A stretch of DNA of 64,000 bases from Candidatus Brocadia sp. (GTDB taxonomy: Bacteria; Planctomycetota; Brocadiia; Brocadiales; Brocadiaceae): positions 62,001-126,000 of the forward strand of contig SOEU01000006.1 of the NCBI GenBank assembly GCA_021646415.1, given 5' to 3'. The notes under the pieces are model-generated. The model searched no databases and had not been told where the DNA came from. It was given only the letters and a program-made list of their open reading frames with translations. Position numbers and translations under genes: made by a program. Below, one piece after another: positions 1 through 9,070 of this stretch. Within the stretch, counting starts at the first letter, position 1, and every line of letters starts with the position of its first letter.

Positions 1-863
1 ACAAGACTTCCTAAATGCTTATAATCTATCGACATTCCGAATGCAACAAAGAAGATTGCTGTGGAAAATTGTTGAAAGGGTTTAATTGCATCTGAAATCC
101 TGTGTTTTTGTTTTGTTTCTGACAATAAAAGTCCTGCTAGAAATGCACCAATCGCCTCAGAAAGTCCTATTCTGGATGCTGCGCCTGCTGAAAGTACGAT
201 AATTGAAAGAATCAATATCACGAATAATTCTGTGTGTTCAATATCAATGATCTTTTCGATGTATTTCTTTGAAGTTCTGGCAAGTATGATAAAAAACAGA
301 AAAAATGCCGAGGTCTTTAGCATAACGAAGAAGGCGCCCATTGTATCCATGGAACCGTAATTAACAATGCCAATAATAAATGCAAGGAACACGGCAATAA
401 ACATGTCCTCGAAAAGAAGGACGTTAAGAATATATTCGGTTTCCGGATTTGCCGAACGTCTCAAATCAATGATAGATTTGGCCACAATTACTGAACTGGT
501 CACGTAAATAATCCCTGCAAGTAAGATTGACTGTATTAAACCATATCCCAAAAACCAGCCTAAAACCAGACCAACCGGGAAATTAAACAACAAGTCATAC
601 ATTCCTGTATTGAATAATTTTCTTTTACTATTAATCAAACTCCCGACTGAGAATTCAAGGCCGAACATAAATAACATAAAGATAATCCCTAGTTTGGCGA
701 TAAATTCTGTGATGATCGTAACAGGGAAAAAATTCTGAAGGATAATGCCGACTACGATAAAAATGGCAACGAGGGATTGGTTTATTTTGGCGCCTAAAAA
801 GCCTGCTAAAAATAAGGCGATGAGGGAAATGCCCAGCGAGAATACGCTTTCATTGACGATCAT
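1..863 (-). CDS. Kef-type monovalent cation:proton antiporter (CPA2), 3' end outside window
   Basis: The frame is open from an ATG at 863 to the window edge, so about 287 residues of the N-terminal part are seen. Reading it gives a string of hydrophobic helices typical of the CPA2 exchanger domain, with a MFGLEF segment near residue 60 and a GAFLAGLLLSET segment later, both characteristic of Kef/NapA-like antiporters. AAGGTGA lies 8 nt before the ATG; the earlier ATG at 870 runs into a stop after six codons. It would exchange Na+ or K+ for H+ across a membrane. The C-terminal regulatory part (TrkA-N or other) cannot be seen. The gene starts 11 nt after the preceding stop and is probably cotranscribed with it. 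Confidence 0.85.
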   Translation of the reverse strand, partial: MIVNESVFSLGISLIALFLAGFLGAKINQSLVAIFIVVGIILQNFFPVTIITEFIAKLGIIFMLFMFGLEFSVGSLINSKRKLFNTGMYDLLFNFPVGLVLGWFLGYGLIQSILLAGIIYVTSSVIVAKSIIDLRRSANPETEYILNVLLFEDMFIAVFLAFIIGIVNYGSMDTMGAFFVMLKTSAFFLFFIILARTSKKYIEKIIDIEHTELFVILILSIIVLSAGAASRIGLSEAIGAFLAGLLLSETKQKHRISDAIKPFQQFSTAIFFVAFGMSIDYKHLGSL

Positions 864-874
864 TTTTCATCACC

Positions 875-1315
875 TTAAGGAATTAAAAAAACATTTACTT
901 GCCGTATGTTATCGTCGACATACGTCTCTCCAGGTATCTGCTCTAATTCTGCCCGTATCGTATAAGTATCTTCCTTTAGCCCGCTGGTATCCCAGCCATA
1001 AACGATTTTTTTTGAAGACAGGCCGTCCAGCGTTTCAGCCTCACGCCCTATGAGTTGATTTGCTGTAGGACAATCTACTGTCAATATTGTCGTCACCTTT
1101 GTTGTCCTCTCGTTGCCTATAACAACTTCAACATTGATTCGATTCCCGATAGTTTCCAGCAAAGGGACATCCATAGATACAATCATTACCCCATGTACTA
1201 TCGGTTCGTATTTTTTCTTCTCGTCAGCAAGACTATCCGGTACCCCACAGAATAATATATATCCAAAAAAATAAATCATACATAACTTCCAGCCATTTGT
1301 CTTGTATATCTTCAT
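875..1315 (-). CDS. Exported protein with a CARDB-like beta-sandwich domain
   Basis: Predicted 146-residue protein. The start at 1315 is chosen because GGAAGG stands 7-12 nt upstream; an upstream in-frame ATG at 1360 has no such site. The N-terminus (KIYKTNGWK followed by about 18 apolar residues and SLADE) looks like a signal peptide. The rest has alternating hydrophobic strands ending in a WDTSGLKEDTYTI segment and a VDDNIRQV segment, a pattern common in CARDB (cell adhesion related) domains. No catalytic motif is seen. It lies between nxrA and the antiporter gene. Function unknown; a structural or adhesive role outside the cytoplasm is inference. Confidence 0.6.
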   Translation of the reverse strand: MKIYKTNGWKLCMIYFFGYILFCGVPDSLADEKKKYEPIVHGVMIVSMDVPLLETIGNRINVEVVIGNERTTKVTTILTVDCPTANQLIGREAETLDGLSSKKIVYGWDTSGLKEDTYTIRAELEQIPGETYVDDNIRQVNVFLIP

Positions 1316-1399
1316 AACGGCCTTCCTTCCTTTTAACGAATACTTCATAAACAAATTCACTCTGCTTTAAAAGGCAATTTCGGCTCTCGAATGGTAGTC

Positions 1400-1439
1400 A
1401 GTGAGCTAACAAATGTGGGTATCCATCTGTTAGCTCACT
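1400..1439. terminator. Perfect 12-bp stem-loop downstream of nxrA
   Basis: AGTGAGCTAACA at 1400-1411 is mirrored by TGTTAGCTCACT at 1428-1439 with a 16-nt loop. On the plus strand it is followed by TTTT; on the minus strand (the nxrA sense) there is no U-run. It lies 19 nt after the nxrA stop. It may be an mRNA 3'-end stabiliser or processing site rather than a strong terminator. Confidence 0.45.
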
Positions 1440-1457
1440 TTTGACTTATCGAAGAGC

Positions 1458-4400
1458 TTAATCCTTCTCTATCTTTATTAATTCACCATTCAGGTACCTC
1501 CTCATGAAATCGTTCTCATTTCCTGCGGTATAACCCGTTTTAGCAGGATCCCATAATCCCTTTCCACCAATACCGCCATCTTCTGCCTTGGTAATCTTCA
1601 CCAGGGTCTCCTTAGGAACTGTATTGATGCCATGATTATCAGCTTCATAACCAAAAACAAACTTCATGCTTGTCTTTGATTTGTGGAATAAGCTATCCAA
1701 CTGATGCATCGGCATGGACCAGTCCCGCGTGATACTCTGCTGGGAACCATAACGGAAACTGGATTGATATCCCGTACCAGCCGACAGTGCTCTGCCATCC
1801 GGTCTTGTCTCATGAGCCTTTACACTTCTTTCCGTTGAAATCCATGCAGAATGTTTCATCATTGTTACTCCATATGGGTAAGCTGGATTATACTTGCACC
1901 GTAACATGAGCCTTGCCACCTTATAAAATGGATCGTTTGGTTTCCAGCCTTCATATGGTCTATCGGCTGGATTTGCATCGACGTAGACATAATCACCATC
2001 ATTGATGCCTAAATCCTTAGCCGCCTGCGGGTTTATATTAATTTGATGCTCACCAACACCCGGCATCCTCTTGTCCATCCTATAGGGATCGCCAAAATTG
2101 TTATTCCAGATGAAGTTCCAGTCTGTTACCGCCCATTGTGAATGCACCGTATGTCTGGATTTCGGTGTCACGCAATAGAATTTATAGCCTTTTTCCCACA
2201 GGAAGTTCTTCGTCTGCTTAATTTCTTCCCATGACTTCTTGATATTCCTGACAGTTCTTTCATCCCAATGTTCTGCACTCTCAGGGATTCCATAATCATC
2301 AGGACGGATATAAGGATTAGTGCTGGCGATAACGTTCGGCAGATACGGAGTAGCCTCAGGTCCTTCGCGATGAACGATGAAATTCTCGCCATACTCAACG
2401 ATCTCTGATTCATCATTGTAAGCCTGTAACCTTCCCGTTGGAGTATAGAATGGCAGACTCTCGTGTACCTGCTCCCAGAATGGATGCCTTGGGTAAGTCC
2501 TGTAGAGCAACAAGGCAACGCCCGGTTCCCCATATTTCCCATTCACAATATCCTCAAAAGTATAACCTTTTAAGGTCGTACTTCCATCCAGCAGTCTCTG
2601 GATATACACTTCGGGCCTGCCTTCTAAGGCAAACTTCCAGTAATCTCTAAACCTCATATCCCTGAGTACCCCCCCCAGCTTCGCTGCCATGCCCGCAAGG
2701 ATCATCACATCGTCTTTTGAATCATTAACCGGCCTTATGCCGCCCTTCCATATCTGCACAAATGGATTAGAACATGAGCTTGTAATCTCATGGGTTTCAA
2801 ACTCTGCCCAGGAATTTGCCGGGAATGCAAAGTCTGCATACTCAATAGAACCAGTCACCTCAATATCGGTGGACATAATTTGTTCGATATTTGGGTTCAC
2901 GTTCTTCAGCATTTGGTACACATGCTTTGCGTTGTTGACCAGGTTCACGTTGGTAAACCACATGATCTTGGTTGGTGTCGGCATATGTGTTTTCCCCGTA
3001 AAGCATTTACGTCCGTACTTGGGTGTATTAACAATCAACGGCCTGTCATTATGATTCCAGTAAGCCACCTCTTCGTCATAGGCGCGACCTTTTACCTTCA
3101 GATCCATTGCAGGCGCGTCTGGATCAAGGTTTGGATTGAATACATCTTCCGCTACCCATCCATAAAATCCCGGACCACACCATTTTGCAGACTGAAAATT
3201 GCCGGCCTTGTAGTTACCTGACCAGGTATGGGAACCAGAACCTTTATAGCCTACATTGCCAGTTAGCATAAGAGGTAAATACGTCGACCTGTTAAATAAC
3301 GTTGCATGAAACCAGTGATTGATGCCTTCACCATAATGAATCGCTACAGGTTTTATCGTGGCAATATCATGTGCCAGCCTTACGATTAATTCTTTTGGTG
3401 AATTGGTTATTTCAACAACTGTATCAAGATCATAATCTTTCAGATGGATCTTATACATCTCAAAGAGTGGCATGACCTCGACCTCTTTACCATCAACAGT
3501 TTTTACCTTAAAAGTACCATCGAGCACAGGATCAATTCCTTTAGCCACCAGTTTGTCACCTACATCATCTCTGGTAATTGGCTTCGGACTGTCGGTCTTT
3601 GCATCCCATACAACAAAGTCACCAATCATTTCTCTTTGATCATCATGCAAACCTTGAATCTTAAAGCTCGGACCATGAGAAATATCTTCCGGTTTATAAT
3701 CCGGGAAGATGTCCTTCGCCTGTAATCTTTTCAGAGTATCCGTCCTGACAAGCAAGGGGAAATCAGTAAACTTCTTCACATAATCCGCGTCATACAGCTT
3801 CTCGTCCATCAATATTTTCGTTAAACCCAGGAAAAGCGCCGTATCGGTATTACACCTGATCGGTATCCAGTAATCAGCCTTTTGAGATGATGGACTGTAT
3901 TCCGGTGTGATGACAACCAGTTTCCCGCCCCTTTCCATTACCTCCGTAAGCCAGTGTGCCTCTGGCATCTTGTTTTCGATGAGATTTTTCCCCGTTTGGA
4001 TAACCAGCTTTGAAAACCGGATGTCGTTCATGTCAACATCTGATGTCTGCAGCCCGTGAACAAATGGATGGCCAGGGGCCTGATCTCCATGCCACGTATA
4101 GTTGGACCAGTTTCTTCCACCTAATGCCTTATCCGGGCCTACTCCTCTGTTGTGACTGTCAACTAAGGCGAGGGTATTGTTAAACCGGTACATGCCATAC
4201 TTCCCTATGACACCCAAAAGACCCATCCCACCACGCCCCTTGAAGGTACGGGTGCCAGCACCCTTCATGGCATCCACCATCTCTTTCGGATAGCCTTGCT
4301 CTATAAGTTTCTTTGCACCTTCTTCTCCGCTGTACTTCTTGGTTATATGGATAATCCCCTTTGCCGCATATGTCCAGGCATCATCCCAGGACGCCTTTAA

Positions 4401-4907
4401 AAGCTCGTCCTGCCCGCGGGCATCAAACAGATATTTTGATTTATTTTCTGGTGTCAATTCCGGAAATCCGTCATCTGCCCATTGCTTCCACCCTTTTCTG
4501 ATAAGCGGGTACCTTAACCGGTAAGGTCCGTACACCCTCCGATGGAAGGTATAACCCTTGAGGCACATCCTGGGGTTCCAGTTCCTTGTGGCCTTGTTTC
4601 CATACAGGTCTGAATAATTCTGGTGATCGTAGTTTTGCTCGACCCTCATAATCACTTCATTCCTTACAAATGCCCTTACCCTGCAGGCATGGGTATCATT
4701 CGGTGAACACGTATAGGTAAATGTGCGGTCGTACCTGTATTGATCCCGGTACACACTTTCCCATGCACGGTCAGGATAGGCGTCCAATGGATTTCCTACC
4801 TCAACAGCGGGTTTTAAGAGCCTAAATGCCATTGCTTTATTGGCAAGGGTAAAGGTCGCTCCCGTTGCACCTGCCACCTGCAGGAAAGTCCTTCTTGTAA
4901 GCTTCAT
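1458..4907 (-). CDS. nxrA: Nitrite oxidoreductase catalytic subunit alpha (molybdopterin, type II DMSO reductase family)
   Basis: NxrA of 1149 residues carries the Mo-bis-MGD site that interconverts nitrite and nitrate. The N-terminus has a twin-arginine signal (TRRTFLQVAG, R5-R6), so the folded protein is exported, in anammox cells presumably into the anammoxosome. A first [4Fe-4S] site is visible as C67, C75 and C115, with D71 or H73 as likely fourth ligand in CSPNDTHAC. The WHGD motif near residue 275 supplies the Asp that ligates Mo in type II enzymes (compare WYGD in NarG). Length and motifs match anammox NxrA. It is the last nxr gene, 67 nt after a putative zincin gene, and probably shares the transcript starting upstream of nxrC. 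AGGAG stands about 8 nt before the ATG at 4907. Confidence 0.97.
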   Translation of the reverse strand: MKLTRRTFLQVAGATGATFTLANKAMAFRLLKPAVEVGNPLDAYPDRAWESVYRDQYRYDRTFTYTCSPNDTHACRVRAFVRNEVIMRVEQNYDHQNYSDLYGNKATRNWNPRMCLKGYTFHRRVYGPYRLRYPLIRKGWKQWADDGFPELTPENKSKYLFDARGQDELLKASWDDAWTYAAKGIIHITKKYSGEEGAKKLIEQGYPKEMVDAMKGAGTRTFKGRGGMGLLGVIGKYGMYRFNNTLALVDSHNRGVGPDKALGGRNWSNYTWHGDQAPGHPFVHGLQTSDVDMNDIRFSKLVIQTGKNLIENKMPEAHWLTEVMERGGKLVVITPEYSPSSQKADYWIPIRCNTDTALFLGLTKILMDEKLYDADYVKKFTDFPLLVRTDTLKRLQAKDIFPDYKPEDISHGPSFKIQGLHDDQREMIGDFVVWDAKTDSPKPITRDDVGDKLVAKGIDPVLDGTFKVKTVDGKEVEVMPLFEMYKIHLKDYDLDTVVEITNSPKELIVRLAHDIATIKPVAIHYGEGINHWFHATLFNRSTYLPLMLTGNVGYKGSGSHTWSGNYKAGNFQSAKWCGPGFYGWVAEDVFNPNLDPDAPAMDLKVKGRAYDEEVAYWNHNDRPLIVNTPKYGRKCFTGKTHMPTPTKIMWFTNVNLVNNAKHVYQMLKNVNPNIEQIMSTDIEVTGSIEYADFAFPANSWAEFETHEITSSCSNPFVQIWKGGIRPVNDSKDDVMILAGMAAKLGGVLRDMRFRDYWKFALEGRPEVYIQRLLDGSTTLKGYTFEDIVNGKYGEPGVALLLYRTYPRHPFWEQVHESLPFYTPTGRLQAYNDESEIVEYGENFIVHREGPEATPYLPNVIASTNPYIRPDDYGIPESAEHWDERTVRNIKKSWEEIKQTKNFLWEKGYKFYCVTPKSRHTVHSQWAVTDWNFIWNNNFGDPYRMDKRMPGVGEHQININPQAAKDLGINDGDYVYVDANPADRPYEGWKPNDPFYKVARLMLRCKYNPAYPYGVTMMKHSAWISTERSVKAHETRPDGRALSAGTGYQSSFRYGSQQSITRDWSMPMHQLDSLFHKSKTSMKFVFGYEADNHGINTVPKETLVKITKAEDGGIGGKGLWDPAKTGYTAGNENDFMRRYLNGELIKIEKD

Positions 4908-4974
4908 ATTTCCTACTCCTTTCTCAATTTAAAAACCATTTATATAAAAAGTATTGCCTAATTATTATAAAATA

Positions 4975-5928
4975 TTAACAAACAGTTTTCCTAACTTTGT
5001 AAGCCTCGATGCATTGTCCACACACGCCATCTTCCGGTTCCCATCCGGGAAAATCCTTTTTTATTGCATTCACAAGATAAGCATCTTGTTCAATATTTTC
5101 TACCCAATGATACGTGCGAAATTGGCATAAGGGACATTGAGCACCAGGCAGGATGGTTTTTTTCTTCTTAAGAGTATGCTTTATGGGCAACCCTTCAGAA
5201 ATTTTTATTACTTCATTCACATCTTTTGCCAGCCTCAGTATCTTATCATGCGTTAAATTCTCATCTTGCCACAGAAAATCAAAAATAGCGATTTTCACTT
5301 CATCGGGAATCTTTTTATAAAGAGCTTCAAATTCTCTATATCTTCCTTCTTTATCAGAAAGCGTTTCTTTCCCTTTCCTGATCAATCTGCTATCAACATA
5401 AACATCCCAAAAAGTACAATATCGCTCCTTGACTATACTTTCTTCCATAGGATTGCCGCCGAGGCGTTCATCACGATAGCCGTATGTTTCACTGAGCATA
5501 TCGGAGGCATGCATCAATTCATGCCTGACTAACTTTCTTAAATAGGGAATTTCCCGGAAACGGTCTGGCATTAATTTAACAACTATCTTTTTTTGACCAG
5601 ACTCCTGATTCATCCCTTTTGTAAGATAAGCACCTTCATCAAAATTATTCGCTGCCTTTGCAATCACCCCCCCGCAAGCCTTTTCTTCCAGCTCAGGAAA
5701 TTCATCAAAAATCTCTTTTATTAGCTTCGGAATCTCAAGTTTTTTAAAGAAGTCCCACTCAATCTTTTTAAACTGCGAAGGCCTCTCATCCATGGGAAAA
5801 TTTTCGTAAACCGGATCAATACAAGAATGATATTCGAGAGTAAAAGAAAAATCACCCTTTTCCTCCCTGGCCCTTAACTCTCCAAATATTACTTCCTCAA
5901 TCAAACCTGGATCAAATTCCAACTTCAT
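4975..5928 (-). CDS. Putative zinc metalloprotease-like protein (HELMH motif) with C-terminal zinc ribbon, NXR operon
   Basis: About 317 residues. The centre contains VRHELMHASDML, an HExxH zincin motif whose HASD continuation resembles the HELIHA(F/Y)D box of the ATP23/M76 peptidases. The C-terminus has CPLC and CGQC pairs about 45 residues apart, probably a zinc ribbon. No signal peptide or membrane helix is seen, so it should be cytoplasmic. The start at 5928 is favoured because GAGGA lies 6 nt upstream; an ATG at 5934 overlaps the stop of the chaperone gene but has no spacing for a ribosome site. Tight coupling to the chaperone and its place before nxrA suggest a role in NXR maturation or quality control. 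This is inference; the protein family is not one I can name. Confidence 0.7.
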   Translation of the reverse strand: MKLEFDPGLIEEVIFGELRAREEKGDFSFTLEYHSCIDPVYENFPMDERPSQFKKIEWDFFKKLEIPKLIKEIFDEFPELEEKACGGVIAKAANNFDEGAYLTKGMNQESGQKKIVVKLMPDRFREIPYLRKLVRHELMHASDMLSETYGYRDERLGGNPMEESIVKERYCTFWDVYVDSRLIRKGKETLSDKEGRYREFEALYKKIPDEVKIAIFDFLWQDENLTHDKILRLAKDVNEVIKISEGLPIKHTLKKKKTILPGAQCPLCQFRTYHWVENIEQDAYLVNAIKKDFPGWEPEDGVCGQCIEAYKVRKTVC

Positions 5929-5930
5929 AA

Positions 5931-6725
5931 TCATTCCTCACTAAAATCTTCAGAAGATGCGCAAGACAAACATTCATCCGCAACTCCAGCCACCGCCTCT
6001 TGATTGAGATCAGATTCCTTATACATCTCTGTTTTAACATCCATGAATTTCATTTCCAATCGCAAGAACTCTTTTGTCAAAGCAGATACGGCACAATAAA
6101 AACCTTCTCCTGCCTTCCTGCCAAAGAGAACCGAGAAAAGGGGCACCCATTTCCCTAGATGCTCTTTCAAGAATTTCTTTTGCGCATCTACGCATATCTG
6201 CGCTTTTTCATCTCCATGATTTTCCAAGGCGTAGGCCTGCTTGTACAACAGAAAGTGCATAAACTCCAACTCTACACTAATGTGGTCGCACCGTTCCTTC
6301 TCTAAGTCAGAAATATCAAGCCCAAAAGCTTTATAAAAACCTTGAATATCACCTAACTCATGCACTTGCTGATAAACATGAGCTGCACCATATTGAGTTT
6401 CGTACAAAGGACACTCTTTCGACATGGTGTGTCCGACAATGCGTTGATATATACCTTGCAAGGTTTCAATGTTTGTAACTCTAAACAAATCCTGAACCTC
6501 TTTCAAACATCTCCTTAACTCCACACCATCGTCTATACCTTCGTAACATAGTATCAGCTCGTTCTCGTGTTCCTGCAAATCAGGACTTTTCAGTATTGAC
6601 AAATTCTTCTCTGTTGGGTAAAGAAAACAGGCAGACAAAACCTGATACATTGCACTCCGTACAAGCAAGCAACCCACTCTGGATGCAACTTGTTGATTTA
6701 AATGACTACTACTGTCGACTTCCAT
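5931..6725 (-). CDS. TorD/NarJ-family molybdoenzyme chaperone for NXR
   Basis: Predicted 264-residue cytoplasmic chaperone. The central PLYETQYG segment, a following LGDIQGFYKAFGLDI segment and CDHISVELEFMHFLLYKQA are the family's characteristic boxes (compare PLHETEYG, LADIAGFYRAFG and DHLAVELEFM). Such proteins bind the signal peptide of a Tat-exported molybdoenzyme and hold the apoprotein until cofactor insertion; nxrA with its twin-arginine leader two genes on is the obvious client. The ATG at 6725 is preferred over 6737 because TTGAGG lies 7 nt upstream. It follows nxrB by 14 nt. Relatives in anammox are sometimes called NxrD; the sequence does not prove that name. Confidence 0.88.
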   Translation of the reverse strand: MEVDSSSHLNQQVASRVGCLLVRSAMYQVLSACFLYPTEKNLSILKSPDLQEHENELILCYEGIDDGVELRRCLKEVQDLFRVTNIETLQGIYQRIVGHTMSKECPLYETQYGAAHVYQQVHELGDIQGFYKAFGLDISDLEKERCDHISVELEFMHFLLYKQAYALENHGDEKAQICVDAQKKFLKEHLGKWVPLFSVLFGRKAGEGFYCAVSALTKEFLRLEMKFMDVKTEMYKESDLNQEAVAGVADECLSCASSEDFSEE

Positions 6726-6739
6726 AATAAACCTCAATT

Positions 6740-7951
6740 CTAAATTGAATTGTAATGTTTTGGGTCTCTGATATGAACAGGCTCTTCTATTGTTGTTCTT
6801 ACAATCTCCTGTCCATCCTCACCATATCCAATAACGGTATCATTGTACAACTCAAACTTCTTACCGTGAATCGTCGTTTCAAACACCTTCGGCCCTTCCT
6901 CAATCTTGTACTCAAATATAATTGATTGGGTCATCCTGAATAAAGACATCACCGCCAATCTTTCTCGGGAAGGTACCATAAATTTATCAATCGCCTCATC
7001 AACACCGGGACCAAACATCTGTCTCAGATAAGACCTTGGCGCCCACCTCGGTGGTATATAGTATATGTTAGGCTCCGTTCCAAACTGGGGATAAAGAGGT
7101 AATGCTAATTTGTCGTGCCTAATTAACCACGTGACTGGATTCTTCGGATTATCATCCAGGAATCCCTGCAAACGAATCTGCCCTACACACGCAGCCATAC
7201 ACCTCGTTTCCATCGGGCGCCCCTTCGTTAATGGATCTCTCCCTTCAACTCTGGGATAACAGGCGATGCACTTTTCACTTACCCTTGTTAAACCCCGGTA
7301 CATGGGTTTTTTGTACGGGCATTGCTCTACGCATTTCCTGTATCCCCTACACCTTTTCTGGTCGATAAGAACTATTCCGTCTTCTTTCCTCTTATAAATA
7401 GCCTTTCTTGGACAGGCGGCCAGACAACCTGGATACGTGCAATGGTTACAAAGTCTTTGAATATAAAAGAACCAACGACTATGTTCCGGCAACGATGAAT
7501 ATTCGTCGGGCTTATTACTCTTTGCTACATCCTCACCAAAATTTGGCGCCCTCCATTCCTTATCCTCCGGAATGTATCCTACCGCCCACTGATTAATATT
7601 CTTCTTCGAGGCCGCCTCAAATATCGTGTCACCTTCATATACTCCATAGGGAGACAGCTTTTCATCTTTCTCATCGGTATACCAGGTATTTTCACCATTA
7701 TCAATTAACTTTAACGTTTTAACGTCCCAGGATTGCGGATACCCACCATACGGTTTTGTTTCCACATTGTTCCACCACATGTGCTCCTGCCCTTTGTTAT
7801 AAGTCCACGCACTCTTGCAGGCCATGGTACACGTCTGACAGGCAATACACCTGTTGATATTAAATACCGCAGCAAATTGTCTTTTTGGTCTGGATTCGAA
7901 ATAGGGATACTCCATACGTCTCCCTAAATGCCAGTTATGTACTAACGTCAT
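6740..7951 (-). CDS. nxrB: Nitrite oxidoreductase iron-sulfur subunit beta
   Basis: NxrB, 403 residues, carries electrons from the Mo subunit to the heme subunit. Four cysteine groups are visible: C35-x2-C-x2-C-x3-C45; C168, C171, C176, C180; C201, C207, C211 with Tyr204 in place of the fourth Cys (CRGYRKC, NarH has CRGWRMC), so one cluster should be [3Fe-4S]; and C228, C231, C251, C255. There is no signal peptide, as expected for a subunit co-exported with NxrA. AAGGAGG stands 8 nt before the ATG. It follows nxrC by 51 nt and is followed by the chaperone gene. nxrB is also used as a marker gene for anammox and nitrite oxidisers. Confidence 0.97.
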   Translation of the reverse strand: MTLVHNWHLGRRMEYPYFESRPKRQFAAVFNINRCIACQTCTMACKSAWTYNKGQEHMWWNNVETKPYGGYPQSWDVKTLKLIDNGENTWYTDEKDEKLSPYGVYEGDTIFEAASKKNINQWAVGYIPEDKEWRAPNFGEDVAKSNKPDEYSSLPEHSRWFFYIQRLCNHCTYPGCLAACPRKAIYKRKEDGIVLIDQKRCRGYRKCVEQCPYKKPMYRGLTRVSEKCIACYPRVEGRDPLTKGRPMETRCMAACVGQIRLQGFLDDNPKNPVTWLIRHDKLALPLYPQFGTEPNIYYIPPRWAPRSYLRQMFGPGVDEAIDKFMVPSRERLAVMSLFRMTQSIIFEYKIEEGPKVFETTIHGKKFELYNDTVIGYGEDGQEIVRTTIEEPVHIRDPKHYNSI

Positions 7952-8002
7952 TTTTTAATCCTCCTTAAACTTTATATCCTGCAGAATATCCTACAAAGTA
8001 AA

Positions 8003-8977
8003 TTATTGCCAGGCAACTCTTTCCAGCGTTGCGGGATGCCATTGAGAAGATATGTTCTTTTGTCCGTTCCTATCTTTTTCACCACCATTCCATACCGCCA
8101 TGTTGAAATACGTAGTTCCACCAGGAACAAATTGCACATCATGGGGATCCTCTGTAATTAACGAACGATAGATAATCACTGTCCATACCCCATCCTCATA
8201 TTTGCTGCATCCGTTCACGTCCTGATGAGCCTGCGTAGTAAGGGTACCAAAACCCTCTGCATTTAAATCTTCTACCGTTCTCCCCCTTCCTGGCTGAGAA
8301 AGCAAATTATTTGCAGCCCTTCCACCCGATAAAACCTCTACGCTGGTTATTAGTTCCCGATGATAATACGCACTGTAAGGATTCAAATTAAAATCGTCGT
8401 GCATATTTGGGTACTGTGCTTCGACATCTTCCAACTCGCCCTTTACCAGCAAATCCGCCTCCCAGTCTGCCTTCCAGTGCCAGAGGTTCGTGGGCTTTTC
8501 CCTGTCTCCCATCCTTGGACTAAAATGTTCCGCCGGTGTTATCTCAACCGCCCCCAGAGGAAACATCAAGGCCACCGCATCTCTGAACTCCTGCACGGCT
8601 ATTGCCCTGGCATTCTTTGTTGGATCACTCCAGGTAATCTTGAAATAAATCGCAAGACCATCATGAATAGCCTTTACATCCGCACTCTTCACCGAGCCAC
8701 CCCCATTGGGAAATGCCTTATCCTGCATATTAAGGGGCACCGTAACGGCCTGCGCATCGTTAAAAAAACCTTGCAATGATTCCACATCCATATGATACGG
8801 CTTGGCTACCTCTACATATTTCACTGTTAACACCTCTTTGGCCGGAGTAAATTCCTCTTCAGACATCCCTTTAACCCCTGGCGCCGTCTCCTCCGCTGCA
8901 AATAATGTAGCGCTAAGAAACGCACAGCTTAGGAGGGCAACACCATACCTTTTAAACAACACATAAGATTTCATCAT
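8003..8977 (-). CDS. nxrC: Nitrite oxidoreductase gamma subunit, heme b (ethylbenzene dehydrogenase gamma fold)
   Basis: About 324 residues with a cleavable signal peptide (hydrophobic stretch ending LFAAEE). The body is an EB_dh-type domain. The segment PRMGDREKPTNLWHWKADW holds a Met and a Lys (M156 and K169 counting from this start) in the places that bind heme b in ethylbenzene dehydrogenase gamma (Met/Lys ligation is known there; here it is by analogy). AGGAGG lies 8 nt before the ATG at 8977; the upstream extension to 9031 is unlikely. It is the first gene of the nxrC-nxrB-chaperone-zincin-nxrA unit behind a consensus -10 box. It probably hands electrons between NxrB and soluble cytochromes. 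Confidence 0.93.
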   Translation of the reverse strand: MMKSYVLFKRYGVALLSCAFLSATLFAAEETAPGVKGMSEEEFTPAKEVLTVKYVEVAKPYHMDVESLQGFFNDAQAVTVPLNMQDKAFPNGGGSVKSADVKAIHDGLAIYFKITWSDPTKNARAIAVQEFRDAVALMFPLGAVEITPAEHFSPRMGDREKPTNLWHWKADWEADLLVKGELEDVEAQYPNMHDDFNLNPYSAYYHRELITSVEVLSGGRAANNLLSQPGRGRTVEDLNAEGFGTLTTQAHQDVNGCSKYEDGVWTVIIYRSLITEDPHDVQFVPGGTTYFNMAVWNGGEKDRNGQKNISSQWHPATLERVAWQ

Positions 8978-9035
8978 TCTCCACTCCTCCTCATAATAAC
9001 CATTACTCGTATAAAAATAGTTACAAAACAACCAA

Positions 9036-9063
9036 ATTATATCATATAATATAACATTAACAA
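9036..9063 (-). promoter_or_regulatory. Promoter of the nxrC-nxrB-...-nxrA unit
   Basis: On the minus strand TTGTTA (9063-9058), a 16-nt spacer and a perfect TATAAT (9041-9036). A transcript would start near 9029 and leave about 50 nt before the nxrC start. The surrounding sequence is very AT-rich, which lowers certainty. Confidence 0.6.
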
Positions 9064-9070
9064 AAACAAA

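Noticed and set aside
2168-2542. 124-codon minus frame inside nxrA
   Set aside because: Lies wholly within nxrA in another frame and has no protein-like pattern.
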